A stretch of 64,000 nucleotides of DNA from Glandiceps talaboti (Eukaryota; Hemichordata; Enteropneusta; Spengelidae): NCBI RefSeq assembly GCF_964340395.1, contig NC_135569.1, positions 4,691,540 through 4,755,539 on the forward strand, read 5' to 3'. Positions 48,936-61,203 of the stretch are shown here, one piece after another (position 1 is the stretch's first letter; each line of letters begins with the position of its first letter). The position numbers were made by a program, and so were the translations under genes. The notes under the pieces were generated by a model. The model was not told the DNA's origin and searched no databases. It worked only from the letters and a program-made list of their open reading frames with translations.

Positions 48936-50713
48936 CAATAAAATCACTTCCTGTAATAAATACATCCCTACTATAATACACAGTGTGCATATAGCACAAT
49001 ATACAGAAGTGCTCATATTTCATTGATATACAATATTTCAATATTTCATGTTTTTTTTTTCCTAATTCAAGTGATATTTATAGTTCATAATTTTTAATAG
49101 ATACATTCTCTAGGATAACACAGCAATTTACAGAGTGTATGTGCTCAAGCACGTATACTAGTATTTCATTCATATAAAATATTTCAAATTTTCACTGTAC
49201 ACTACTCACATTACCGATACAAGCAATACATTGTTTAGTGACATTTATATTAATATTTATAGCAAATACATTCTGTTTTACAGCATAGTAATGTACACAT
49301 TAATACAATGTATGTGCTCAAGCAAGTATCCCAGAATTTTATTGATACATAATATTTCAAGTTTTCACAGTGAAACAGTCGTGTTATGGGTATGATCAAG
49401 TAACATAGTATCAGAATTCATGACAACTACAATACAATGGTGTTCATAAATACAGAGTGCATGTGTACTAACTGATGCACATGTTCCAATATTTCACCGA
49501 CTTCAATTCTTCACCGTACAACACTTACTTTAAGAGTAGTACGCGTACCATATTTTTTGTTGTTCAAATGACATTGCTATGGTCCTAATTTATAGCATGC
49601 TGCCAAAACCACTGTATCTAGTGTGAAAAATAATGACCCAGAGGTCAAAAAGTCACAACAAAACCATAAAGAGTCTTGCTTTGTACACACTATATGAAAT
49701 GTAACAATCAATTGGACCAATTAACCCAGCTCACCTATCTTTGTAACTTGGTCTCATTGCCAAAAAAATGTAGTAACCTGCCATACTACAACACAGTTCT
49801 CTATGAGGGGTTTTTGAAGGGTCCTCCCCTCTAATTGCAAGGGCCAACCGTCTATTTGCAGTGCACCCCTCCTCATGACAACTACATAAGAAATTTCAAA
49901 TATGATATTAAAAGTGTGCACAATATGTATACATGTGAAAATGTCATAATTGTGACCCTGTTTGCCCCCCCCCCCCCATGAGGGGTCTTGAGGGGGGCGC
50001 CTCTATTTCCATGGGCTGCCTAGCTCTTCTATCTGATGTATAACATGTAATAAAGATTTCTAACAAAGTAGGTACAACATACATAATTGTGATATTTTCA
50101 AACTTATGTGCAAGTATGACCTCCATAACTTTAATCTCTCATAAATGTCAAATCTTTTGGCCAAAACTTGAACTTAAATGGTTGTGGACAGACACATATA
50201 TACCCCAAACCCAAAGATGTACTAATGGACAAACAAAGGGCTGGATGGAATATAACTACATGTATCACCCTTTTCCTGTTTTCTTCAATTCTTCACCTAA
50301 ACATCCGCACTTCGAAACAACCCATCAATTTTCACACCAATCCTCGAAGTATTTCTCAAGTTTACATTCTCTACATTGGGCATTCATTCACACTGTATTT
50401 CCTAAGTAGAAGGCATGTTTCCAGGCCGACCAATTTGATAAACATCCTTTACTACCCCAATGACTTTATTGACATCAATTTTAACTTGAGTTTCACATTA
50501 CACACTGACTTCTGATGATGGGTTTGTGCCAGAAATAGTTAAATTTTACCCCCCCCCCCCCAAAAAAAAAAAAAAAAAAAAAAAAATTAAAAAATCTAGA
50601 AACTGCACTGGGGCACAATTGGGGGATACTATTTTCCAAAGGTAACCAGATCTTTTGGGAGTAATCCAATATAATTTGGAACAAATCCAGTCTGAGGCAA
50701 GGATGTTAGTCTA
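48936..50713. other. Intron 3 sequence with poly(C)/poly(A) tracts
   Basis: Contains CCCCTCCTCATGACA and related CCCC..ATGAGGGG motifs (49800-49990), a poly(C) run near 49965-49977, and a C run joined to an A run of about 30 bp (50550-50586). No exon or full transposon recognised. Confidence 0.5.
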
Positions 50714-51089
50714 GTTCCTGACGGATCGTATTCCGTACTACATTATCTTCATACTATTCCGTCTAGTCAATCCTGTAACTCTCACACAGAATTCTGTGCT
50801 CCCCCTACAGCGTTCATATAAACATGATGACGTTGTCGCGTCCCCACATGATTTTAGTTTAAACAGACTAGATAAATAGAATAGGTGGAGTCCTGGTTGG
50901 ACATTTGCATATCATAGTGATACCGGAAACAGCTGTACCAAATGAATATTAATGAGCGATGACGATAGCATGTGCCGTTTGCGCTTTGCCCACCATGGGG
51001 TAGAACCACAATTAACGCCTTCAGTAACGGGATTGACTAGACGATATAGTATGAAGATAACGTAGTACGGAATACGGGCCATCAGGAAC
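50714..51089. mobile_element. MITE family B, 376 bp with long terminal inverted repeats
   Basis: The left end GTTCCTGACGGATCGTATTC and the right end, read inverted, GTTCCTGATGGCCCGTATTC are inverted repeats. They continue for about 65 bp with few mismatches (CCGTACTACATTATCTTCATACTAT; GTCTAGTCAATCC) and are flanked by TA on both sides (50712-50713 and 51090-51091). TA target sites and long inverted repeats fit a non-autonomous Tc1/mariner-type or similar element. No coding sequence inside. Confidence 0.85.
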
Positions 51090-51659
51090 TAAACTACAAG
51101 GATGTTGGTCTGCGTAATATCACATCCCCCTGACTCATCAACATATCCTATCTATTTTATATCCTATCTGTAGAGATAATGTCATCAATCCTTCCTTCCT
51201 TCCTTTGTTTTATACCTAACTATGTCTTCAAGTGATTTCATCTCTCCTTCCTCTCTTACGTAACACTGTGATAGTTAATTGTAGGCACATCAAGAAGGAT
51301 AAATTTTAAAACTTGGGGTACGCCAAAGTAAATGATTCATTCATTCACGCAACTCCAGGAAATAAAAGGTATTTTCATAAAGTAACGGCAGTTCTGGAAA
51401 GTCATTTTATGATTTCATATCACATAAGATTCGCTTGATAGCCAAGAAACACCAAATTGAAACTCTCTTTAACCTCCACTGTTCTTTTGGTTATACACTG
51501 TTGCCTTATAGGTCTTAGCAAACATGAATATTTATTAGATGAACAGTGTAGATTCATGAATATTCATCTAACGTAATAAGCACTTAGGAGTCATTGCAAA
51601 CACTTCATTTAATAAACTAAATTAAGTCAATATCAAAGTAAACACATCATCAGAGTTGT

Positions 51660-52025
51660 TTAAAATATTGTCATGGTAACAAGTGACATCATAGCAATCA
51701 CTATGGTATTGCTATGGCAATCACAGGTGACTAGATAGCAACAATTTTGTTGCCATGGTTCCAGGTGATGTTGCCAGGGTTGCAAGTGATATTGCAATCA
51801 CTATGGTATTGCTATGGTAATTGCAGGTAACTAGATAATAACAAATTTGGTGTCATGGTAACAGGTGATGATGTCACCTTGGTAACAGCTGACATAGCAA
51901 AAGCTATAATGTTGCCACAGTAATTGCAGGTGACTATATAGCAACAGTAGTGTTGTCATGGTAACAGATAACATGATAGCATACTAGTATGTGGCTATGG
52001 TACAAGTATCTTAGCAACAAGTGAT
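51660..52025. repeat. Degenerate repeat, TGTCATGGTAACAGGTGA
   Basis: Irregular copies of GTTGTCATGGTAACAAGTGA and CTATGGTATTGCTATGGCAA in the last part of intron 3, ending about 170 bp from the exon 3 donor. Confidence 0.7.
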
Positions 52026-52191
52026 AACTTGACAAAGGCCATCAGCATAAATGTTGGTTTATCTCCAATTCTTTCATCTCAACTCAACTCTAACTTGCAT
52101 TTCAATCCAAGAACTAATAGTAATACACTATTTCAAGTATTAACACACAAATTCTATATCAATTGTAGAACATAAGCCACAAATTACTTAC

Positions 52192-52301
52192 GATACATGC
52201 AGCCTGATTCGCCATTCAGTTGAGAGTAACCATGGCAACACTTGTAGTTTGTTGCAAATGAACTCTGATAAACTGTCCTGTATGTGGTGTAATATGCTGT
52301 C
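52192..52301 (-). CDS. MEGF6: MEGF6-like gene, coding exon 3 (second half of EMI domain)
   Basis: This 110-bp exon encodes residues 82-118. It lies between a CCCCACAG acceptor (ending at 52302) and a GTAAGT donor (below 52192). The split arginine codon joins exon 2 as ...YER-R-TAYYTTYRTVYQ. The exon continues to NYKCCHGYSQ and ESGCMY, the double-cysteine CCxG and final cysteine (Cys103, Cys104, Cys116) that close an EMI domain. It therefore completes the domain begun in exon 2, about 80 residues in all. It enters in phase 2 and leaves in phase 1. Intron 2 is 1703 bp. The next recognisable exon in phase is about 35 kb away at 16999. A short open frame on the opposite strand here is only a shadow. 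Confidence 0.92.
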
Positions 52302-52424
52302 CTGTGGGGTAGAAAATAACAATACATTCAGAATTTCTAATATCGGGAAAAAATCACTTGTAAAAACACTTCCTACAGCAATAAATAAGACATATGTTTC
52401 AAGCAATAGAATAGTAACAAATGC

Positions 52425-52800
52425 TATATCAGTATTTGAAATGAATATATCAGTATTGGAAATGGCTATATCAGCATTTGAAATGGATGTATCAGTATTT
52501 GAAATGGATATATCAGTATTTGAAATGGCTATATCAGCATTTGAAATGGCTATATCGGCATTTGAAATGGATGTATCAGCATTTGAAATGGATGTCAGTA
52601 TTTGAAATGGCTCTATCAGCATATGAAAGGATATATCAGTATTTGAAATGGCTATATCAGCATTTGAAATGGCTATATCGGTATTTGAAATGGTTACTAG
52701 TATATCAGCATATGAAAGGATATATCAGTATTTGAAATGGCTATATCAGCATATGAAAGGATATATCAGTATTTGAAATGGCTATATCAGCATTTGAAAT
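52425..52800. repeat. 20-bp minisatellite in intron 2
   Basis: About 18 copies of TATATCAGTATTTGAAATGG, with GCATTTG and ATGAAAGGA variants. The Ser-Asn-Ala-Asp and Met-Lys-Trp frames on the two strands are translations of it. It starts about 120 bp from the exon 3 acceptor. Confidence 0.95.
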
Positions 52801-52805
52801 GAACA

Positions 52806-54004
52806 ACCCAGCTGGTAGGCCAGCACAGTGCAGATCAGATTGATCATACCAAGTACAGCCACCAAATACATGCGCAAGTGTGTATAATAAATTAATTTGA
52901 GGGGGAGGGGGAGGGTAATGATGTAGATTATTTATTTATTCCAAATTGCTCCAATATCCCAAGGCAGAATATGATTTCCTCCTCTCTCAATCTATGACAG
53001 CTTTCATTAAATATAATTCTGTTAAACCGTTGTCCCATCATTTTCTAGCTCCACAAAAGATTGAAAAATAAAGTGCCTCGGTTCATGTACATCATATATT
53101 TAGCCACACTTTTGAAAATATCATTTTCTAAATACAATTTTTGATAAACATTCAATTCTCCAAATGTAACATTTAAAACATTCCAACACTCAGATGTCCA
53201 AAACTTTGTTATAATTATAAAGTTTTAGATCACTAATGACCGCGTTACAATACTCAATTTCAAAACTGAATTGAAAGCTTTCAAATGTTCTCTGGAAAGT
53301 TATCATAAAGACAACAGGATTTTTTCTGGAGACCCTTTTTCAATGTTATCATACATCCTTTTGAAATATGTTCAGAGGAAAAATGTTATTCATATATTTA
53401 CTTATTTATTTATTTATTTGTTTGATTGTTTGTTTGTTTGGGGAAGGTATAATGTACTCCTAGGATAAATACTTTTACTAAGTTACAAGGCATGCCATCA
53501 AAATCAGCAAAAGTTTGGTCCAGGCAAAATTAAAAAAGAAAAATTCTCTGTTCAGTGATATCAAATTTATATCTTGTAACTTTCAAACACACCCACTATA
53601 CTATAATCATAACATTTGGTGGAATTACAATTTACAATAGTAGTATTTTCCAGTTTGGGATTAATTTTGAGTGATCTGGGGGAGACTGTTTTTTAGCCAA
53701 GTCATGGTGTTGATGCACTCACGGGACGTGTTGATGCACTCACGGGACAGACTCACCAGATCTACATACCTACACAGACAGTAAAACTGGGACGTTACGT
53801 GATGTCTTTGTGCTACCCAAGCATAACCATCCACTGTCTGACATAGCCTACATTCAAACGGGTATTAACTATCAAAAGGAAGTAATCGGAATTCGCGAAG
53901 AGTTTATTATGAATTTCAAATCAGCACCTCAGTGAATCACCCACTTCTTTTGTTTTTTTTCAAAAGGACCATGGAGTCACTTTGAAATATAAACTAACAC
54001 TCAC
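52806..54004. other. Intron 2 sequence with a 21-bp duplication
   Basis: GTGTTGATGCACTCACGGGAC is repeated in direct tandem (53706-53750), and a TTTA/TTTG run lies at 53400-53440. Otherwise ordinary intron. Confidence 0.6.
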
Positions 54005-54145
54005 CTCCGTTCGTAGCCGACGCACCAGTTGTTAGTATTATAACCACAGCTCTGCTTCCATACTTTCACCATCCTCGTAAAAGCTCGTACACATGGCTGT
54101 CGGTGGCCTACCATCGTAACTTCTTGATACGGGCAAACATTGGGC
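54005..54145 (-). CDS. MEGF6: MEGF6-like gene, coding exon 2 (first half of EMI domain)
   Basis: This 141-bp exon encodes residues 35-82, bounded by an AG acceptor (54146-54147) and a GTGAGT donor (just below 54005). It opens with PNVCPYQEV and continues through GHRQPCVRAF, KVWKQSCG and NNWCVGYER. This is the cysteine and aromatic pattern of the N-terminal half of an EMI domain, with Cys39, Cys53, Cys68 and Cys76. From memory of the family, the order NVC..QE..GRRQPCV...VW..GCG..WCVGHERR is characteristic of MEGF6, closer than MEGF10/11/PEAR1 or emilins. The exon enters in phase 2 and leaves in phase 2, and intron 1 is 439 bp. EMI domains are extracellular and usually mediate protein-protein contact or multimerisation. 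No stop codon, frameshift or missing key cysteine is seen. Confidence 0.92.
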
Positions 54146-54584
54146 CTAAAAACCAAACGAGGAGTTGGCAAATCGCAAAAGAAAACACACGACTTTTCTT
54201 TCTCAATACATTACCTCATCTCAACAACGCAAATAAATACAGCAAAGATCTCTTTCTTTAAAGTGACAACCAACTGGCTTCACTTTCTATCCGAAACTTT
54301 CTTTCTCCACTACCTGAAAATCTGTCAACACAGTGCATGCAAGGAACAATGTTCACGCGTGTGATTTACCTAGTTTTACGCAATCGATGATTCCCAGACG
54401 TTTGAAATCTCAACTACGATTTTTACGTGACCACTACGATATTACGGATATATTTACAAAGGAAAGGTTACAACACTGACATCTGAACATTCACTCGTTG
54501 CAATGTGTCACACAAAATCCTGCAGCCTATTCCCTCAATTATAAAAAGAGTTTTGAAAATATATAACAAAATAATTGTACTTAC

Positions 54585-54688
54585 ATTCCCGGCATCAGCT
54601 GTGCCGCTAGTCCACTGTCGAATATGTGGAGAAATGCAACTAAAAGTAACATTTTTTGGAACGACGTTGTGCTTTGTATGCGCTCCAT
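54585..54688 (-). CDS. MEGF6: MEGF6-like gene, coding exon 1 (start codon and signal peptide)
   Basis: This exon encodes the N terminus of a secreted or membrane-anchored EMI/EGF protein. The ATG (A at 54688) has A at -3 and G at +4. The 34 complete codons give a typical signal peptide: a short polar start, a hydrophobic core around residues 13-23 (MLLLVAFLHIF) and small residues (SGLAA) that suit signal-peptidase cleavage near residues 28-29. The exon ends in a consensus donor, read GTAAGT on the minus strand just below 54585, and leaves phase 2. The split codon completes as Met35 with the first base of exon 2, and the frame then runs straight into the EMI domain, which supports this start. 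The 5' UTR and transcription start are not defined, and I see no TATA box just upstream. No other in-frame ATG gives a better signal peptide. Assignment rests on the downstream domains. Confidence 0.8.
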
Positions 54689-55530
54689 ACTAGAGTGTAC
54701 ACAGAGTTACTTCAGTTCAGTTCTTCTGTTTTTTTAAATTTTTGATAAGAGTTGATATCTACGTATGTTGGAAATAATGAAACCTCTTTTGACGGCGTCG
54801 AAGGTGAGAATAAATGACTCTATGTATGATGATCGATTGCGTTATCGAGTACAGGAATGTCAGATACTGTGGCCGTAAACTGTTCAAGGAGTACGAAGAG
54901 AACTGCACACGCCGCACACCGGTATCAATGAACTAGCTGTCACCGCGGAAGAAGTTCGTCACGTCTTTCCGTCTGGGTTTCCCAACAATACAAAGTACGA
55001 GTGTAACTTGAGAGTTAGGCGGTTGGATGAACTTAACCTGGCCCGATGAGCTGGATGAGTGAGCGTACGTTTCTAAGTCAAGGTTTTTTTGTACCTCTCA
55101 GTTCCAGTAATAAGTTCCTGCTAAACTTGACACTGTTGTCTGATGCTACACTCAAAATGAGAAGGCGTTAATGGTCCAGCGTTCGATCGACAACAAAAAA
55201 ACACTCACTCGGCCTATACACAGTGTCGTCGACTACTGTAGACAATATACAGTGGCCAGCCTCGTTTAGACACAGTCTTCAAATGAGACACTAGCTGTAA
55301 TGCACTTAGGTCACACTCAGTAAATTCAAGACGCCTGTATTCAATGTAGCGGTGTTGAGAGTAGGTGAACTAGTGTTCCTCACTGGCACTGCACTGACTA
55401 CACTGCTGGTTGCATTATGGGGCTTACACTAAATCAGCAACACCGTGGGCCTTAGGGGCGGGGCTTGTGTTTAACGTCTGCAAGACAACTTTAACATGTT
55501 TAAAATCACGTGGGGGCGGCAAGACTAAAG
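54689..55530 (-). promoter_or_regulatory. Candidate 5' UTR and promoter region of the MEGF6-like gene
   Basis: This is the sequence directly upstream of the start codon on the minus strand. It is richer in CpG than the surrounding intron and contains an Sp1-like GC box, GGGGCGGGGC, at 55455-55464, with a second G-rich stretch near 55510-55517. No TATA box is obvious. The transcription start could lie anywhere here, and an upstream non-coding exon cannot be excluded. Weak evidence, based on position and composition only. Confidence 0.3.
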
Positions 55531-56546
55531 CAATTCGACAGACTATTAGCAAATCTTGCCAAAATAAACTAAAACTGTGTTAATTAATAAGTCGCAATCA
55601 ATTGCAAACTTTAAGTGTGTGACACTGTTACGACTGCTTAGGGTTTATTACAAATATAAGCCATTGCGCAAATGCTCAATTTGAAGAGCAACTGTAGATG
55701 GGTTTACCCGATCCCCACTCGCTCTCTGACACAAATTATGTTCCATACGTTCGAGGACAAAATAATAAAAAGTGGTTGCAACGTGATGAGTGTTACTGCA
55801 ATACAATTTGTCTTTCTCATTATTGGTATCGTGTAAATAAACACTACTTTAGACGGTGGCGCATCAATTACGTATCGATGGACAATGCAGCCATTCACTG
55901 ATTCCCACTAGATCTGGCAACCAGACGCAGTTATAATGACTATCCACGGACACGAAGAAAGTTGTACATATGTGTATTCCCAAATCGACGATACCGACCC
56001 CATCAAAGAGGAAACGAGCGGTCTTGAACAAAGGAAAGCGAGTTCGTTTGGAAATTTATTCATTTTGCATCCAGTCAATGCAAAGTGTGCGTGATACACT
56101 TTCTCAAGAACTTTTTAAGTAAGGAATGAGTGGTTGCGATGTAACTATTATCAGATGTTGACCCAGTGGGGGCGTGCTATATGCTCATGATATGCTTCAA
56201 ATTCTACTTCACACCTTATGATACCACATCTACAGACAAGGAGAACACGAACGTATAAGATGTGTATTAAAGAAAAAGTCCTTGCCGCAGGGGCGACCTC
56301 GGTCCCGTTCACCACATGGGTTTCCTTATTAAACGTGCCGAATGGTTTATTATTAAATCAGTGTATATGACATTGTACATTGACTTTGATATCAATGTGA
56401 ACAACATGATCATGACTTTCCTGTTACACATTACACATGACCAAATGGAAAAATATGATCTGAAACACAGAGCGCAACATTGTGCATTCAAATATCAGAG
56501 ACCATTTACTAGTATATCGAATATAAGGTAATGTTTCATTGATCTT

Positions 56547-56652
56547 CATACATACATACATACATACATACATACATACATACATACATACATACATACA
56601 TACATACATACATACATACAGACAGACAGTAAACATACATACATACATACAT

Positions 56653-56732
<80 letters not shown>
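56547..56732. repeat. (ATAC)n followed by (AC)n
   Basis: Two ATAC runs separated by AGACAGACAGTAA, then a pure AC run of about 60 bp. The Cys-Val and Thr-His frames are artefacts. Confidence 0.97.
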
Positions 56733-56735
<3 letters not shown>

Positions 56736-57275
56736 TTCGAACAGTGGTAATAACTAAAACATAGACCCTACACGTCTATAACTAAAATAAGTTTTGTTGA
56801 CCGCAATGACGCAAATAATTTATTGTTTCCTTGTGGCGTCCATTTCATGACTGACCGTGATAAACTTCCTGTAGACTGTATATAGCATTCTGTCAAGGTA
56901 ATATCATGGTAAACAATGTATAGTTTGTGTGCTACATTCTATAGTTTTAAATTGCTACGGTTGAAATAAGGGATGACTCGTTCCTTGGTGTGTTTTTTTA
57001 TAATATCGATATTATCGAATCAACCTTTAGATCCAAAGTCTTCTTTTGATAGGACATGCTTGTTGCTTCCTTTATATCTTTTTTTCCTTGTACAAGTTCC
57101 AAATTATCTAAAACCTAACGTTTCTCAACAATAGGACCGTGAGAATGAAAAGTAAAGTTGGTTTATTGCCAGCCTACTTGTAATAATCTTGAAGGACTAA
57201 AGTTACTACACTAATTCAGCTATCCTAACTGTAGCCCAGAACATTGCTCTGGAAATCGGCGCTATAGAATTTTTA

Positions 57276-57300
57276 TTGATTGACTGATTGATTGATTGAC

Positions 57301-57366
<66 letters not shown>

Positions 57367-57441
57367 GTTGGTTGGTTGGTTGGTTGGTTGGTTGGTTGGT
57401 TGGTTGGTTGGTTGGTTGGTTGATTGATTGATTGATTGATT
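57276..57441. repeat. (GATT)n and (GGTT)n microsatellite
   Basis: A run of GATT, then GGTT, then GATT again. Confidence 0.97.
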
Positions 57442-58355
57442 AGTATATAATTGCTTAGTATAAACAATAAATTATAAATTTCATTGCTTCATATGCCACT
57501 GATCGTACCTACGCTACTTACAAGTAAAAAGATAGAGACGAATTTTTTCATATAACGGTTTGTTGATAAACAGATTCAATGACATGGACAGGCTAATTCA
57601 TGCACTTGGGAAATGAAAATAAGTATGGTTCAGTGCCGCTCTCATTACCCCCTCCTCCACCCCCTCCCCACCCCCTCCTTAGTATGTTTCTTTTATATGA
57701 CGCTTGTGTATAAACTTTCTTCTTACACTTGGACCATGACTTTAGGCCGGGACATATACTAGTAGTATCTTTTATCATTCGTGAAAGCCGACAATCAATT
57801 AACAAGTGCCTCCAAGCATTGAATTGAAGAACACTCGCCAGAAAAATAAACGGGAAGGCTGGAGTACTGTAATGATACACGACGTGATTCCTTTTATGGC
57901 GCCAAATTATTAACCATTTACTATGTTTAGTACTAACCAAGCAATTAAGCAACGAAATGTTTACAGATAGGCAGCCCTGCAGATAGGGTAGACATATATT
58001 CTGATACCATGGATACGGTCGCCTATGGATACGGTCGCGTTAAGTTGAATGACTGGGTGTAACATCAGCGAAAATAATCGCCATCAATTTACTGTTTGGC
58101 TTGCAATTGAATATAAATAAACCCCAAGTTCTCGCATCCTATCAATCAGTCATTCGAATTACACAGAAGAATTCTTTGGTTGGGAAACCATACGTAGTGC
58201 ATGACAACTATTTTTCACATCTTCATTTTAATCCTAGTCCGAAAACTGGGCCTTCAAAGTTCAGAATATAAACTTACTGATTTATTTCAGTTTGTACATA
58301 TTTTCATGTATATACTGTTTAATGCTACAACCAACAAAACAGACCAACAAATCAA

Positions 58356-58401
<46 letters not shown>

Positions 58402-60652
58402 AAATGACGTAACAAGCTTACATAAGATATATGACGCATCCAAATAAGGAAGAACATGGAATAATCATTTTCATCAACAGGGTTCTTATGTAACCTTTCG
58501 ACGTCACATATGCTGGAAGTGGACGCGTTCCTAACACACCTACATGATGGGTTATCAATTTATAACTGTCATTCTGAAATATTGCCTTTTAAATTTGCCA
58601 TCAATTTGATTTTTAAGAAGTTCAGTCATGTTCCTTCCCATTTTGGAGACTACGTTTCCAGTTATGGTGTGACCATTAGTATCCAGTGCTACGGAGCGAG
58701 GCGACGACTTTGTTTTAGATGAAACGTAGCAAAAAAAGGCACGAACGACTGTCGACAGTCTAAGTCAGTATGTGCAATACACATACAGAATGCTCGCTAC
58801 TCACTGAGTATTCGAACACATAAAATATCTTGTCTTCATATGAAAAGTCCAACACACACCATGTTATGTTTAATTCTATTAAATTCAGCGACAACAGTAT
58901 TAAAGATAAATTACAAAAAAGTCAAGACGGCAGTCTAACTCGCACTAACATTCAACATACTCAAACCACACACCACATATAGTGGTCGGTTGCCAGGGGC
59001 AACATGATGAATGAATTACGGCGCTACATCTCAGGTTGGGAAACAAATTATTTAAGCATGCGCAGAGTTCACAAAGTCATGAAAAGTCGAAACTACAAAT
59101 TAGATATATCATGACGTCATCAAATGTAGGACAATACGTCTTGGTCTTTTCCTGTGTAGCTTCAACTCGTGATACATGTATATAATAAATCGTACACATC
59201 TCTGCTAACTCTCTCCATTGTTACTTCGTGGAATATAACATTACGTCGTTTCAAGAGAAATTCTGAAGGCGTTTCCCAATCCTCCCACTCGTTTCAAATT
59301 GTGAAGGCGTTTCCCAATCAGCCCACTTGTTTCATTTTCACATCACACATGGCCGATTTTGTCTTCAAAAGAAATACTAGTTTGTGCTCTGACTTGCGAG
59401 AATGGATTAAACGTTGAAAACGAGTACTTGAGTCAAATTGCGTGTTTACATATTTACTGTTACTATGGAGACTATGTAAAATACACTTGTAGTACTAAAA
59501 TAAACGTTTCCTGCAAAGAACTCATTTTCACCTTCTAATCAAATAGTTACATCAAATAGCAACGATGGATTACACAACTTCACTGAGTGTCAGTATACAG
59601 TCAACTGACGTACGTTCTGCATGTTGGATGAACTAAGGCAGAGTCAACAGGTCACCGTTATCATCACCGGTCACTCGATGTACAATTCTCACTTCCATGG
59701 TATACCTTGTTTGTCACACCTGGTCGCAACTCAAGGTTATTCTGGTCGCAACTCAAGGTTATTCTACCGGTACATAAATGACATGAAGTCGGGTCTGATG
59801 ATATGCAACTTATTTTTTTCTTTTTGAAAAAGTAAAAGAGAGAAGACGGCACGTAATTGCTTCGTTTGCCCAGAGTGCGGTTCGCACATTCTCACACACC
59901 AACTTATTTATCTTTTGTGGAAAATCGAAAAACCTTGCATGGTGCCGTAAAAGAAGCGACAATGGGTTCACATAGCCTCAAAACCTGGCGATCTGACTCC
60001 AAACACTAGTTTGATTCTAGTTCAGGCATATACCTAGGCTATCTGCTAGACCTCGGATGTTCTTCCGATACAATACGACACACGACCGAACATGGCTATC
60101 GAGGATAAGCCCTCACTGCGAACTTCGTTCTCTTATAGTATCGAAAGAAAGCCCGAACGTCTAGCAGCAAAACTAGCATAGACCCACCACTCACTGGTTC
60201 AGGCGAATTACATGGTCAAGACAGATACTAGTAGCCAAGTTTCTGAGCTATATGAAGTTGACAAAGGGCGTACATTAGTAAATATGTATGAAGTACCAAG
60301 TTCCTGCCAAACATGTTAATGCAAATATTCAAATACTAATTAGTGTAGGTAATCAGTAGTGCAATCAAATACACAATAGCACTCAACGTGTGTTTGATGA
60401 CGGTGATTAGTCTGTGCCAAATGACCCCAACTACAAACAGGAACTGTGTACCAAGGACTTCGTATAACATACTAGATGTAATTGCCGGACAAGTGGGTGT
60501 TGAAGCCTACTTCTCATGTCATTCATACGGAAATTGTAACATCGCAACAATAAATTTTCACTAAATGTACCACACTTCCGTCACTTTGGCGCCAAGGAGT
60601 GCTAAATCCATATGGACACAAATGTGTAAAATTCATACACGCTGTCATGTAC
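57442..60652. other. Upstream intergenic sequence, small duplications only
   Basis: Short direct repeats: ATGGATACGGTCGC (58010-58037), GAAGGCGTTTCCCAATC (59264 and 59303), TGGTCGCAACTCAAGGTTAT (59722 and 59743). No gene, RNA or transposon end recognised on either strand. Confidence 0.5.
58358..58400. repeat. (CT)n microsatellite
   Basis: About 42 bp of CT dinucleotides. Confidence 0.95.
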
Positions 60653-60681
60653 ATACATACACACATACATACATACATACA

Positions 60682-60717
<36 letters not shown>

Positions 60718-60837
60718 CACATACATACATACATACATACATACATACATACATACATACTTGTACTCCGGCTGGGCGTTAAATTTTCGACTTACAGTAC
60801 ATACATACATACATACATACATACATACATACATACA
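60653..60837. repeat. (CATA)n microsatellite in two blocks
   Basis: Two CATA blocks (60653-60760 and 60799-60837) flank about 38 bp of unique sequence starting CTTGTACTCCGGCTGGGCGT. The first block contains a short ATATATACA interruption. Confidence 0.95.
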
Positions 60838-60894
60838 CGAGCACGCATGATCACATAGAGTTCATTGATTTATATATATCAATGAGCGACCCTT

Positions 60895-60924
60895 CTGAAG
60901 ATCCTTCTGGTGAAACGGTCTGTA
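60895..60924 (+). ncRNA. Hammerhead-ribozyme-like motif, core intact
   Basis: CTGAAGA (60895-60901) matches the CUGANGA core. A weak stem II (CC/GG around TTCT) leads to GAAA at 60912-60915, then CGGTCTG with a short C-G/G-T stem III and TA at 60923-60924. A matching stem I is not obvious in the flanks, so this may be a remnant. Confidence 0.35.
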
Positions 60925-61037
60925 GTGTAAATCCATAACGTTAATATCATACTTGTCTTCTTGCATTTGTATGTATGATATGCTCTCCAAGGTGATTGAG
61001 CACTCTACTTGACGAAAGAAGAATGAAACTCTATGTG

Positions 61038-61202
<165 letters not shown>

Positions 61203-61203
61203 T

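Larger units (their letters stand above)
17000..52191 (-). other. Intron 3 of the MEGF6-like gene (about 35.2 kb)
   Basis: This span separates exon 3 (end of EMI) from exon 4 (first EGF). Both borders have consensus splice sites and compatible phase 1. It contains a full-length LINE, a LINE it interrupted, a SINE, MITEs and many minisatellites, listed separately. I found no further EMI- or EGF-like exon in it on either strand, but short exons of other types could be missed by eye. That the two exons belong to one transcript is inferred from phase and domain order. Confidence 0.75.

Noticed and set aside
52188-52735. 144-aa minus-strand and 118-aa plus-strand frames around exon 3
   Set aside because: Most of their length translates the 20-bp minisatellite. 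The real coding part is 52192-52301 in the frame set by the splice sites.
56424-56757. Cys-Val and Thr-His/Tyr-Ile repeat frames
   Set aside because: They come from (ATAC)n and (AC)n, with no domain or splice context.
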